A stretch of 64,000 nt of DNA from Marinimicrococcus flavescens (GCA_029211145.1 JARGEQ010000091.1:62001-126000); one strand, 5' to 3'. Shown: positions 45,974 through 56,305, counted from the stretch's first letter. Notes: generated from the letters alone by a model not told the origin. Made by a program: numbers and translations.

Positions 45974-46180
45974 ATGGCGGAGAAGCAGCCCGGGGCGGCG
46001 CAGCGCACGCCGCGCTGCCCCATCTGCGGCAAGCCGCGTGCGCAGCGCTACCGGCCGTTCTGCTCGGCCCGCTGCCGCGACCGCGACCTCATGAACTGGC
46101 TCAACGGCCGCTATGCCGTGCCGGCCGTCGAGACCGAGGACGACGAGGACGACATCCCGCCCTCCACGCGTCCCTCCTGA
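45974..46180 (+). CDS. yacG: DNA gyrase inhibitor YacG
   Basis: The 68-residue zinc protein has four Cys in 'CPICGKPRAQRYRPFCSARC' and continues 'RDRDLMNWLNGRYAVP', the standard YacG pattern, then an acidic tail ('TEDDEDDIPP'). Characterised YacG binds GyrB and blocks DNA binding. It starts 3 bases after rng and closes the conserved block. Confidence 0.95.
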   Translation: MAEKQPGAAQRTPRCPICGKPRAQRYRPFCSARCRDRDLMNWLNGRYAVPAVETEDDEDDIPPSTRPS

Positions 46181-46192
46181 CCGGCCGGCCCT

Positions 46193-46696
46193 TCACTCGC
46201 GGTGAACGGGCCGCATCTCCTGGCCCGTGGGGTCCATCGATAGCACGTCCTCGTGGAGACCGCCGACCGGCGGGCCCACGGGGCGGCCCTCCTCGTCCAC
46301 CTGGAAGAGCGCCCAGCAGACGTCCTCGGCAGGCTCCGGCGGCGGGTGCGGGCAGTCGAGGAGGTAGCAGAGGCTGAAGAGCATCTGCGCCTGGGCGCAG
46401 CGGAAGATCTCGCTCAGATCCGCGTCGTCGGCGCCCGCCGCCCGGCAGCGCGCGAGCGCTGCTCCAAGGCCCGCATAGGGCTCCTCGGGGCTTTTGCGCG
46501 CCTGCGCGATCTCCCGGTCGATCCACGAGATGTCCCCGTCCGGCAGCACCTCCTGCCACGCTTCCTTGAGGAAGAGGAACCGGACGAGCTGGGGAACGCC
46601 CTCCTCGATCTGCGAGCGCGCCCACTGCTCCGGCTCGCAAGCACCGAGCTTCCTGAAGATCTCGGTCAGGGTCTCTTCCGTCTGCGGTATCTGCAC
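46193..46696 (-). CDS. Hypothetical protein
   Basis: I do not recognise this 167-residue acidic protein. It is soluble and mainly helical ('TEETLTEIFRKLGACEPEQW', 'QLVRFLFLKEAWQEVLPDGD', 'SEIFRCAQAQMLFSLCYLLD') with several Cys and a Pro-rich stretch ('CPHPPPEPAED'). The start is a GTG at 46696. It is convergent with yacG, 12 bases apart. Confidence 0.65.
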   Translation of the reverse strand: MQIPQTEETLTEIFRKLGACEPEQWARSQIEEGVPQLVRFLFLKEAWQEVLPDGDISWIDREIAQARKSPEEPYAGLGAALARCRAAGADDADLSEIFRCAQAQMLFSLCYLLDCPHPPPEPAEDVCWALFQVDEEGRPVGPPVGGLHEDVLSMDPTGQEMRPVHRE

Positions 46697-46948
46697 GGCT
46701 GACGCTCCTCACCCTCGTTGTGGCCCATTCATTCCGGGCGGCAGGGGATCGCCGGCAGCCTGCACCGGCTGCACCGTTGGCGGAAGGGACAGCAGCGAGG
46801 AGGCGTTTGCTCCGCCGGCCACCACGCAGCCCGATGCGGCGGCTCGGCCGCGTTCCGAGCGGCGCGAATGCTTGCCGCGGACCGGATCAGGAAGACGGGC
46901 GAGCGACCGTGCTCCGGCCGCAAGGCCGGGACGACGGCCGCCGGCGCG

Positions 46949-47569
46949 TCAGCGTTGGGCGGCGAGCGAGCCGGCGATGGCCTGGAAGTGGCGCAGCCGC
47001 TTCTCGTTCATGGTGCGCATCGAGACGGCGTAGCGCCGCTCGCCCTCGGCCTGCAGGCGCAGCTCGGTGAACACGCCGAGCCCGCCTGCGGTGAAGCTGC
47101 ACTCCATCTCCCAGTAGCCGCGGGCCGCCCGCTGCGCCGGATCCTCGCAACCCGCAAGCGCGAGGCGGCCCAGCGTGCTCAGTCCGTCGAGCAGCGAGGT
47201 CACGGCGCCGCGCGAGGGCTCGCCGCCGATCGGACTGTCGGGATCGTCGAGATAGCTGCGGATGGACCCGGCGAACTGCGAGGTGTCGACGGTCATCTGG
47301 CGGGTGAGCCAGGCGGATGGATCCTCCCAGGCGAGCGCGTCCTCGCCCTTCCGCTCGAGCTCGCGCACGGTCATGCGGCTCAAGAGGGGCGCGGAGACGC
47401 CCGGCGGCACCACGTCGACTGCCTCGCCGCCGGCACCGCCGGCCATCGGCCTGCAGTCCAGCTCGAGTTCCTCGGGAATCCACAGCCGCTCGCAAAGGCC
47501 CGCGGCCGCGGCCTCGCCGGCGAGGCCGGCGGCCAGCAGGAAGGCGGCAAGGCTCAGGCTGCGACGCAC
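46949..47569 (-). CDS. Secreted hypothetical protein co-transcribed with an ACT-domain protein
   Basis: The 206-residue exported protein has a signal peptide 'RRSLSLAAFLLAAGLAGEAA' ending near AAAG. The mature part has Cys in 'AGLCERLW', 'LELDCRP', 'LAGCEDP' and 'MECSFT', which could form disulphides. The middle reads 'QFAGSIRSYLDDPDSPIGGE' and 'AVTSLLDGLSTLGRLALAG'. I do not recognise the family. GTG 47569 is chosen because it begins the signal peptide; it overlaps the end of the ACT gene by 16 bases, so translation is probably coupled. Confidence 0.7.
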   Translation of the reverse strand: MRRSLSLAAFLLAAGLAGEAAAAGLCERLWIPEELELDCRPMAGGAGGEAVDVVPPGVSAPLLSRMTVRELERKGEDALAWEDPSAWLTRQMTVDTSQFAGSIRSYLDDPDSPIGGEPSRGAVTSLLDGLSTLGRLALAGCEDPAQRAARGYWEMECSFTAGGLGVFTELRLQAEGERRYAVSMRTMNEKRLRHFQAIAGSLAAQR

Positions 47570-47814
47570 CGCTGCTTCTCCGACCAGAAGACGTTGGTGA
47601 CGTTCACGCAGCGGCCAAGGCGCTTGGCCACCGCGGCAGCGTCGCCGTCGGTCACGGCGTCGAGCTGCACGTCGATCACGAGATCGTCCTCGGTGACCCG
47701 CTGGCTGTGCAGCTGCTGCGGCACGTGGCCATGGACGGCAAACACCTCCAGCACCCGGGGAAGGGAGCAGGTCGAGGCGGCGGCATGAACGGAAAAACAG
47801 TAGGTACGCGGCAT
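47554..47814 (-). CDS. Small ACT-domain protein, IlvM-like
   Basis: The 86-residue protein is a single ACT-type domain: 'TYCFSVHAAASTCSLPRVLE', 'VFAVHGHVPQQLHSQRVTED' and 'DLVIDVQLDAVTDGDAAAVA', ending 'VNVTNVFW'. This beta-alpha-beta-beta-alpha-beta order and size resemble the small regulatory subunit of acetolactate synthase II (IlvM). No acetolactate synthase large subunit gene is nearby, so it is an orphan ACT protein; a ligand-sensing role is inferred. It lies upstream of a secreted protein gene that it overlaps. An inverted repeat (47833-47897) lies just before it. Confidence 0.78.
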   Translation of the reverse strand: MPRTYCFSVHAAASTCSLPRVLEVFAVHGHVPQQLHSQRVTEDDLVIDVQLDAVTDGDAAAVAKRLGRCVNVTNVFWSEKQRCVAA

Positions 47815-47832
47815 GGCACGATCTCTGGCTCA

Positions 47833-47897
47833 ACGATTCGAAAGCGACGTGAAGCTGCCCGGCCTCAGCGAGAGACCGGGTCCATAATTCGAATCGT
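47833..47897. repeat. Spaced inverted repeat upstream of the ACT-domain gene
   Basis: ACGATTCGAA (47833-47842) and its exact complement TTCGAATCGT (47888-47897) are separated by 45 bases. Both halves contain the palindrome TTCGAA. They lie 19-83 bases before the ACT gene start, so they may be a paired operator or an RNA stem in its leader. Confidence 0.5.
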
Positions 47898-47963
47898 GCG
47901 AAACGCGAGATCGCAGTGCATGTAACTTCGTTAGACGAGCCCGGGGGCGCCGGTCAAGCCGTC

Positions 47964-48455
47964 TCAGGCGGGGATCACCGCGCCCATGAGCTGGCGAAGG
48001 TGGGCGCGCCCGGTCTGCGAGATGCGGTAGCGGCCGCGCTGCACCATGAACAGGCGCTTGGCGAGCAGCGACTGCTTGACGCACTGCGAGGGATTGCCCA
48101 GCCGCACGCCGTGCTCGCTCAGCTTGCGGCTGGCGTCGCCGGTGGCGAACGCGTCGTCGTGGCTCTGCCGCTGCACGTAGAAGCCGGCCGCCAGCATCTT
48201 GTCGACCTCGGTGGCGGCACCGGGCAGATGGTGGATGAACTCGCCGAAAGGCCCGAGGCCGTCGCGCTCGCGCTCGCGCTCCCCGGGCCGGGCCTCCGTG
48301 GAGGCGGCCGGTGCCGCCGGATCGGCGGATGCGGCCTCCAGCTCGGCCATCACCGCCTCGAGGCGCTCGGCCAGCCGCTCGACGAAGGCCTCGCTGCCCT
48401 CGATCTCGTACTCGCGCTCGGTCAGGTTGACGCGAAGACGGGCCTGACGGTCCAA
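47964..48455 (-). CDS. Hypothetical protein with a C-terminal winged-helix-like domain
   Basis: The 163-residue protein starts with a short beta segment 'RLRVNLTEREYEIEGSEAFV', then a helix and a charged linker. The C-terminal half, 'FATGDASRKLSEHGVRLGNP', 'SQCVKQSLLAKRLFMVQRGR', 'YRISQTGRAHLRQL', looks like a winged helix, with a wing at the RGRYRIS turn. The start is a TTG at 48455 backed by AGGAGG 8 bases upstream. The family is unknown to me; DNA or protein binding is only a suggestion. Confidence 0.7.
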   Translation of the reverse strand: MDRQARLRVNLTEREYEIEGSEAFVERLAERLEAVMAELEAASADPAAPAASTEARPGERERERDGLGPFGEFIHHLPGAATEVDKMLAAGFYVQRQSHDDAFATGDASRKLSEHGVRLGNPSQCVKQSLLAKRLFMVQRGRYRISQTGRAHLRQLMGAVIPA

Positions 48456-48523
48456 GGGCAGTGCCTCCTCTCAGCCTTGCCGCGGAACAGAAAGCCACAC
48501 CCGAGCGCGCAAGGAAAGCCGCC

Positions 48524-48961
48524 TCAGGTGCGCTTCAGGCGAGCGAGCGCCGCGCGGAGCGGGTCGGGTATCGGGGTCGGCCGCTGGGCCGCCCGCTCGA
48601 CGAAGACATGCACGAAATGGCCGTCTGCCGCCGCCTGCTCGTCCTCGTTGCGGAAGATGCCGATCTCGTAGCGCACGCTGCTGGTGCCCAGATGGGCGAC
48701 CCGCAGCCCGGCATGGACCGTGTCGGGAAAGGCGATCGAGCTGTGGAAGCGGCAACCGGTGTCGACCGCCATGCCGACAATCTCCGCGCGCCACGGGTCG
48801 AGCCCGCCCTCGCCCATGAGGAGGCGGGCGATCGCCGTGTCGAAATAGCTGTAATAGACCACGTTGTTCACGTGCCCGTAGATGTCGTTGTCCATCCAGC
48901 GGGTATCCATGGTGGTAAACCACGGATAGTCGGCGCGAACCGGGCGCGGCGGGCGGCTCAT
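48524..48961 (-). CDS. Acyl-CoA thioesterase, hotdog fold (4HBT/YbgC-like)
   Basis: The 145-residue hotdog protein has the 4-hydroxybenzoyl-CoA thioesterase-type motif 'RWMDNDIYGHVNNVVYYSYF' (Asp-x-x-x-His-Val-Asn-Asn), followed by 'GMAVDTGCRFHSSIAFPDTV' and 'VRYEIGIFRNEDEQAAADGH'. Such enzymes hydrolyse acyl-CoA thioesters; the substrate is not assignable. It follows the M17 aminopeptidase gene by 18 bases on the same strand. Confidence 0.93.
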   Translation of the reverse strand: MSRPPRPVRADYPWFTTMDTRWMDNDIYGHVNNVVYYSYFDTAIARLLMGEGGLDPWRAEIVGMAVDTGCRFHSSIAFPDTVHAGLRVAHLGTSSVRYEIGIFRNEDEQAAADGHFVHVFVERAAQRPTPIPDPLRAALARLKRT

Positions 48962-48979
48962 CGGCGTGCTCCCCGCCGC

Positions 48980-50356
48980 TCAGGCGCCGCCGAAGCGGCG
49001 CTCGATCATGGTGAAGAGCGGCCGCAGGCCCGAGGCCTCGCCGCCGCGCGGGCGGCCCGGCTGCGCCTCGTCGTTCCACGCCGAGATGTCGAGATGCGCC
49101 CACGAGCGGGTGGCGCTCACGAACTCCTTGAGGAAGAGTGCCGCGGTGGTGGCACCGGCGAAGGGCTTGCTGCCGACATTGTTGAGGTCGGCCACGCCGC
49201 TCTTGAGGTAGCGCTTGTAGGGGGCGTGCATCGGCAGGCGCCAGAGCGGCTCGGCGCAGGCCTTGCCGGCCTCGAGGATCGCCGCCGCCAGCTCGTCGTC
49301 GTCGCTGAAGAGGGCAGGGACGTCAGGGCCCACCGCGACCCGCGCCGCCCCCGTCAGGGTCGCCGCGTCGAGCAGCAGGGCCGGCTCCTCGGCGTCGGCG
49401 TCGGCCAGCGCGTCGCACAGGATCAGGCGGCCCTCGGCGTCGGTGTTGCCCACCTCGACGGTCAGGCCCTTGCGGGTGCGCAGCACGTCGCCCGGCCGGA
49501 ATGCGGCACCGGCGATGCTGTTTTCGACCGCCGGGATGAGCACCCGCAGGCGCACGGGCAGCCTGCGCGCCATGATCGCCTGGGCCAGGCCCAGCATCAG
49601 CGCGGCCCCGCCCATGTCCTTCTTCATCAGCAGCATGCCGGCGGGAGGCTTGATGTCGAGGCCGCCCGTGTCGAAGCACACGCCCTTGCCCACGAGGGTG
49701 AGCCGGGGTGCGTCGGCCTCGCCCCAGAGGATCTCGATCAGCCGCGGCGCCCGGTCGCTGGCCCGGCCCACCGCGTGGATCGTCGGGTAGTTCTGCGCCA
49801 GCAGGTCGTCGCCCGGGATCGTCGTGCAGCGCGCCCCGCCGGAAGCGGCGATACGCTCGGCCGCCTCCTGCAGCTCGGCCGGGCCCATGTCGTTGGCCGG
49901 GGTGTTGACCAGGTCGCGAGCGGTGGCCACGGCACCGGCCAGGCAAAGCGCCCGCTCGGTGCCGGGCCTGCGGTCCACCACGAGCTGCGGCTGCGGCCGC
50001 TCGTCGCGCCGGTAGCGCTCGAACCGGTAGCCGGCGAGGGCGAAGCCATAGGCCGCTTCCTCGGCCGGCAGCAGACCCTCCGGGTCCTCCAGCCGCCATG
50101 CACCGGCCGGCAGTGCGGCCTGGAGCGCGCCGGCGTCCCAGGCCTCGGCCGGCGCGCCGACGACCAGGACGGCTACCGCGGCACCGTCCTCGCCGGGAAG
50201 CAGCGTCGCCGCCTGCGGCTTCGCCTTGAAGCCGGTCGACTCGAGCCAGCGCCGCCATGCCGCCGGCTGCTGCGCCGCCCAGGCCTCGAAGCCCGCGGCG
50301 TTGACCACATGCACCGGCCGCGCGTCGGCGGCCTCGAAGACGACCGGGTCTGTCAT
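48980..50356 (-). CDS. Leucyl aminopeptidase family (M17) metallopeptidase
   Basis: The 458-residue M17 peptidase has a variable N-terminal domain and the C-terminal catalytic domain. It shows 'LTLVGKGVCFDTGGLDIKPP', 'MLLMKKDMGGAALMLGLAQA' (metal and catalytic Lys), the family signature 'NTDAEGRLILCDALADADAE' and 'ALLLDAATLTGAARVAVGPD'. Two divalent metals are expected. ATG 50356 has GGAG 5 bases upstream. It starts 19 bases after valS, so the pair is probably co-transcribed, with the thioesterase gene as a third member. Confidence 0.95.
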   Translation of the reverse strand: MTDPVVFEAADARPVHVVNAAGFEAWAAQQPAAWRRWLESTGFKAKPQAATLLPGEDGAAVAVLVVGAPAEAWDAGALQAALPAGAWRLEDPEGLLPAEEAAYGFALAGYRFERYRRDERPQPQLVVDRRPGTERALCLAGAVATARDLVNTPANDMGPAELQEAAERIAASGGARCTTIPGDDLLAQNYPTIHAVGRASDRAPRLIEILWGEADAPRLTLVGKGVCFDTGGLDIKPPAGMLLMKKDMGGAALMLGLAQAIMARRLPVRLRVLIPAVENSIAGAAFRPGDVLRTRKGLTVEVGNTDAEGRLILCDALADADAEEPALLLDAATLTGAARVAVGPDVPALFSDDDELAAAILEAGKACAEPLWRLPMHAPYKRYLKSGVADLNNVGSKPFAGATTAALFLKEFVSATRSWAHLDISAWNDEAQPGRPRGGEASGLRPLFTMIERRFGGA

Positions 50357-50375
50357 GACGGCTCCGTTGGGACGA

Positions 50376-53027
<2,652 letters not shown>

Positions 53028-53118
53028 CGGCCAGAGAGATCTTTCGCGGGGCCGCCGCCGCTGCGGCCGGCCCGGGGGACAGGGATCGAAAGCTATTAGG
53101 CGAACCGGCCGCCGACGA

Positions 53119-53154
53119 CAAGGCAGCCGCGCCCGGGGAGGTGCGGCTGCCTTG
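53119..53154 (-). terminator. Hairpin between popZ and valS
   Basis: Perfect 12-bp arms (CAAGGCAGCCGC and its complement) flank a 12-base loop, 39 bases after the popZ stop and 91 bases before valS. There is no U-run, so it is either a weak popZ terminator or a structured element of the valS leader. Confidence 0.45.
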
Positions 53155-53193
53155 CTCGCGGGAAAGGTGATGGAGGCGCGCCGGGCGCCCCGC

Positions 53194-53796
53194 TCAGAGC
53201 AGCTCGGCGCGCCGCGCCAGCTTCTTGACCTCCTGCTCGACCACCCGCTCGACGATGCCGGGCAGGTTCTGGTCCAGCCAGTCCTTGAGCATCGGGCGCA
53301 TCAGCTCGACCACCAGCTGCTCGATGGTCTTGCCGCCGTTGCCGTTGACCGGGCGGTCCTCGGGCGCCACCGCCCGGGTCAGCTTGGCAAGCGCGCTGGT
53401 GCTGGCATTGGCCACGTTCTGCGAGACGAGATGCTCTGAATCCTGGGCTGCCACCTTCGGGCCCTCCTTAGGCATGTCCTTGGCAGGCTGAATCTTGCCG
53501 ACTTCCTGCTGCAGTCCCCTGGCGGGCTTCTGCGGTGCTGCCGGCTGCGGGGGGTGGAGCTCGACGGCCGGAGCCGGCGGCGTCTCCGCGGACTTCTTCG
53601 ACACGACCTCGGTGAGCTCGAGGACGTCGTCCTCCTCCTCTGCGGGTGCCGCGGCCTTCGCCTTCTCGTCGGCGGCAGGCTGGAACGGCGTCGCCGCGGG
53701 CTTCTTCGGCTCCTCCTGGTCGTCCGCGATGATGCGGCGGATGGAGGAGAGGATTTCCTCCATGGAGGGCTCCTGGGCGTCTTTCCTGTCGCTCAT
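53194..53796 (-). CDS. popZ: PopZ-like polar organising protein (DUF2497)
   Basis: PopZ forms a polar network that holds the chromosome's centromere region and signalling proteins in alphaproteobacteria. The 200-residue product has the characteristic N-terminal helix 'QEPSMEEILSSIRRIIADDQ', a disordered Pro/Glu/Ala-rich middle (about residues 25-130), and the C-terminal helical oligomerisation part 'KTIEQLVVELMRPMLKDWLD' and 'LPGIVERVVEQEVKKLARRA'. ATG 53796 has GAGGA 8 bases upstream. It lies between tolC and valS, the usual order. Confidence 0.95.
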   Translation of the reverse strand: MSDRKDAQEPSMEEILSSIRRIIADDQEEPKKPAATPFQPAADEKAKAAAPAEEEDDVLELTEVVSKKSAETPPAPAVELHPPQPAAPQKPARGLQQEVGKIQPAKDMPKEGPKVAAQDSEHLVSQNVANASTSALAKLTRAVAPEDRPVNGNGGKTIEQLVVELMRPMLKDWLDQNLPGIVERVVEQEVKKLARRAELL

Positions 53797-53888
53797 CGCG
53801 TCATTCCTCATGTCCTCGCAGGGCGCGTCCGGCTGCCGACCGGGCGCCAGCATTTGCGCCCATCAATAATGCGCCGGGCGCATGTCCG

Positions 53889-55268
53889 CTACCTCCCGTC
53901 CTCATCTTGCGCGGTCTCCGCATCGTACTCCGGTTCGCCTGTGCCAAACCAGCGGTTGCGAACTGCCCGATAATGATCGCCCGGATCATAGAGCGCCACC
54001 GGCAGCTCGAGGGTCTGCGCCGACAAGCGGCCGGTGGCGGCCAGCAGAGCGAAGGCCGCCAGCATCTCCTCGCGCCCGGCCTCGACCAGGGCGGCGCGGG
54101 CCTCCACCAGCTCCTGCTCGGCGTCGAGCACGTCGATGACCGAGCGCAGCCCGGCCAGCGCCTCCTGGCGCACCCCCTCCACCGCGAGCTCGGCGCTGCG
54201 CGCCTGGGTCTCGAGGGCGTCCATCCGCGCCTGCAGGCTGGCGAGCGAGCGCCACGCCGCCACGGCGTCGCGCCCGGCAGCGCGAACCGCCGCATCGAGC
54301 TCGTGGCCGCGCTGCGCGGCGCTCTGCCGGCTCTGCCGCACCCGGGCATGATCGCCGCCGCCCTGATAGAGCGGCACGGTGAGCACTGCCGCCACCGACA
54401 TGTCCTGCTGCAGCCCGCCGGTGCCGCTCGCCGGATCGTCGACATAGCCCGCCTGGCCGGTGAGGCTGAGACGCGGCTTGAGCGCTGCCCGGGCGACGGC
54501 CGTCTCGTCCTCGGCCTGGTCTAGACCGTACTGCGCCGCCAGCACCGCCGGATGACTCTCCGCGGTGGCCCGCGCCTCGGTCTCGGAGGCGACCAGACCC
54601 ATCGGCATGGCGACCGGCACCAGCCGCTCGGGCGGCGTGCCGACCGCCTTCTCGTAATCGGCCTGAGAGACGGTGAGGGCGCCCTTGGCGCGGGTCGCGT
54701 CGGCCGAGGCGCGGGCATGGCGCGTCTCTGCCTGGGCGACGTCGGTGCGGGTCACCTGGCCCAGGCGGAAGCGCTCGCCGGTCGCTTCGAGCTGCTGGCG
54801 CAGACGGGCCTCGTTGCTCACCGCCAGCTCCAGCAGGGCCTGGTCGCGCAGCACCGCGGTAAAGGCCGCCACCACCTCGAGCAGCACCTCCTGCTCGACC
54901 TGGGCGAGCCGCGCCCGCTCGGCCAGCACGGCGCTTTCGGCGCGCCGCACGAGGGCGCGGGTCTCGCCGCCACTGTAGAGCTGCTGGCGCAGGGTGACGG
55001 CATGACGGCTGGTGCCGAACGTCTCGGCGCCGTCCAGCCCGCTGCGGCTGGCGAAGCCCGCCGAGCTGCTGGCATCGAAGGTGGGGAACCAGCCGGCGCG
55101 CGCCCGCGGCACGTTCTCGTCGACGGCCCGCAGCCGCGCCCGCGCCGCCTCGAGCTCGGGACTGGCGGCATAGGCCAGCGCCAGCGCCTCCTCGAGACGC
55201 GCTGCGTCGGCCGCCGCCAGGGGCAGGACGGCCAGAAGCACGGGCAGGACGAGGCAGCGCCAGAGCAT
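53889..55268 (-). CDS. TolC-family outer membrane protein
   Basis: The 459-residue protein has a signal peptide ('LWRCLVLPVLLAVLPLAAAD') and two outer-membrane-factor repeats: 'LEEALALAYAASPELEAARA', 'TLRQQLYSGGETRALVRRAE', 'RFRLGQVTRTDVAQAETRHA', 'LTVPLYQGGGDHARVRQSRQ' and 'QEALAGLRSVIDVLDAEQEL'. It forms the outer membrane duct of type I secretion or efflux systems. No inner-membrane transporter or adaptor gene is beside it; the pcm-like gene upstream is the customary alphaproteobacterial neighbour. No ribosome binding site is visible before the ATG, which abuts an inverted repeat (55269-55314). Confidence 0.95.
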   Translation of the reverse strand: MLWRCLVLPVLLAVLPLAAADAARLEEALALAYAASPELEAARARLRAVDENVPRARAGWFPTFDASSSAGFASRSGLDGAETFGTSRHAVTLRQQLYSGGETRALVRRAESAVLAERARLAQVEQEVLLEVVAAFTAVLRDQALLELAVSNEARLRQQLEATGERFRLGQVTRTDVAQAETRHARASADATRAKGALTVSQADYEKAVGTPPERLVPVAMPMGLVASETEARATAESHPAVLAAQYGLDQAEDETAVARAALKPRLSLTGQAGYVDDPASGTGGLQQDMSVAAVLTVPLYQGGGDHARVRQSRQSAAQRGHELDAAVRAAGRDAVAAWRSLASLQARMDALETQARSAELAVEGVRQEALAGLRSVIDVLDAEQELVEARAALVEAGREEMLAAFALLAATGRLSAQTLELPVALYDPGDHYRAVRNRWFGTGEPEYDAETAQDEDGR

Positions 55269-55314
55269 GCGCCAAATCTAGCAGCGACTATCGCAAAAAG
55301 CTAGTTTTTGGCGC
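55269..55314. repeat. AT-rich inverted repeat abutting the tolC start codon
   Basis: GCGCCAAATCTAGC (55269-55282) and GCTAGTTTTTGGCGC (55300-55314) are inverted copies differing only at the centre (T versus AA), with a 17-base spacer. The repeat touches the tolC ATG and covers the site where a ribosome binding site would be. A further TTTGGCGATAAGGCGC lies beyond it. It may be an operator or a translation-blocking mRNA stem. Confidence 0.5.
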
Positions 55315-55345
55315 CATGTTGAAACTATTTGGCGATAAGGCGCAA

Positions 55346-55999
55346 TCAGAAGACGAAGCGGGGTTCGGGGCGCAGCGCGACCAGCTCGGGCGTACCGGCG
55401 TCGAACGGCGTGCGCCGGCCGATCGCCCCGCCCACCTTGCTGAACAGCGTCACACGCCCCGCATGCCTGTCGCTGACCACGGTCACCAGGCGGCCGCCGT
55501 CGCCGAGCTGCTCGCGCAGTGCGGCCGGCACCTCGCGCACCGTGCCCGGCAGCAGGATCGCGTCGAACGGCGCCTGGCTCGGCAGGCCCTCGCGCAGCGG
55601 CCCCCGCTGGATCAGCACGTTGGCGCAGCCCAGCTCGTTGAGCAGCCGGTCGAGCGCGGTGACGTCCTCGTCCGGCTCGACCAGCAGGAACACGGTGGCG
55701 GCGAGGCGGGCCATTACCGCGGCCGCGTAGCCGGTGCTGCAGCCGATCACCAGCGCCACCTCGTCGGAGCGCAGCTGCGCCACCTGGAGCATCTTGGCCA
55801 GCGCCAGCGGCTCCAGCAGGAAATGGCCGTGATCCAGCTCGATGTCGTCGTCGCTGTAGGCGACGCCGCGCAGCGGCTTGGGTAGGAACAGCTCGCGCGG
55901 CACCTCGCCCATCGCGGCAAGGAGGCGCGGATCGTCGATCCGGCTCGGGCGGAGCTGGTTCTCGACCATGTTGCGGCGAGCCTCGGCGAAGTCGAGCAT
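55346..55999 (-). CDS. Protein-L-isoaspartate O-methyltransferase family protein
   Basis: The 217-residue protein belongs to the PCMT family: 'DFAEARRNMVENQLRPSRID', 'RELFLPKPLRGVAYSDDDIE', 'FLLEPLALAKMLQVAQLRSD', 'VALVIGCSTGYAAAVMARLA' and 'APFDAILLPGTVREVPAALR'. Motif I here is G-C-S-T-G-Y rather than the G-x-G-S-G-Y of true Pcm, and the protein is of the divergent type always found before tolC in alphaproteobacteria. Repair of isoaspartate is therefore uncertain. Start ATG 55999; the open frame extends past the tRNA-Cys gene and is not coding there. Confidence 0.9.
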   Translation of the reverse strand: MLDFAEARRNMVENQLRPSRIDDPRLLAAMGEVPRELFLPKPLRGVAYSDDDIELDHGHFLLEPLALAKMLQVAQLRSDEVALVIGCSTGYAAAVMARLAATVFLLVEPDEDVTALDRLLNELGCANVLIQRGPLREGLPSQAPFDAILLPGTVREVPAALREQLGDGGRLVTVVSDRHAGRVTLFSKVGGAIGRRTPFDAGTPELVALRPEPRFVF

Positions 56000-56096
56000 G
56001 GCGCTTCCAACAACTGGAATGACGGGCGGCGCGGCAGAAGCCGTCCCGCTCTTACCGGCGCCCGGCCGGGCAGACAAGAGCGGCGCGCCGCGGCAG

Positions 56097-56125
56097 TTGA
56101 CCGGGGCCGGGGTGCTCCTTATACA
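56097..56125 (+). promoter_or_regulatory. Predicted promoter of tRNA-Cys
   Basis: TTGACC (56097-56102) and TATACA (56120-56125) are 17 bases apart. The predicted start is about 5 bases before the tRNA 5' end. Confidence 0.65.
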
Positions 56126-56136
56126 ACGCCTGCCAC

Positions 56137-56210
56137 GGCCCGGTGGCAGAGTGGTCATGCAGAGGACTGCAAATCCTCGTACGTCGGTTCGATTCCGGCC
56201 CGGGCCTCCA
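56137..56210 (+). tRNA. tRNA-Cys (anticodon GCA)
   Basis: A 74-base cloverleaf. The acceptor stem GGCCCGG pairs with CCGGGCC, discriminator T (U73, typical for tRNA-Cys), CCA encoded. The anticodon stem GAGGA/TCCTC holds loop CTGCAAA (anticodon GCA); T-arm with GGTTCGATTCC. It reads UGC and UGU. Confidence 0.97.
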
Positions 56211-56305
56211 GCTTTTGCGCGACAATGAGAGCAGACGGCGGGCGCGCCGGCCTTGCCTGGATCTGCTGCGCCCGACCCGCCGGTACGATACGGGGGAGGC
56301 AAGCA

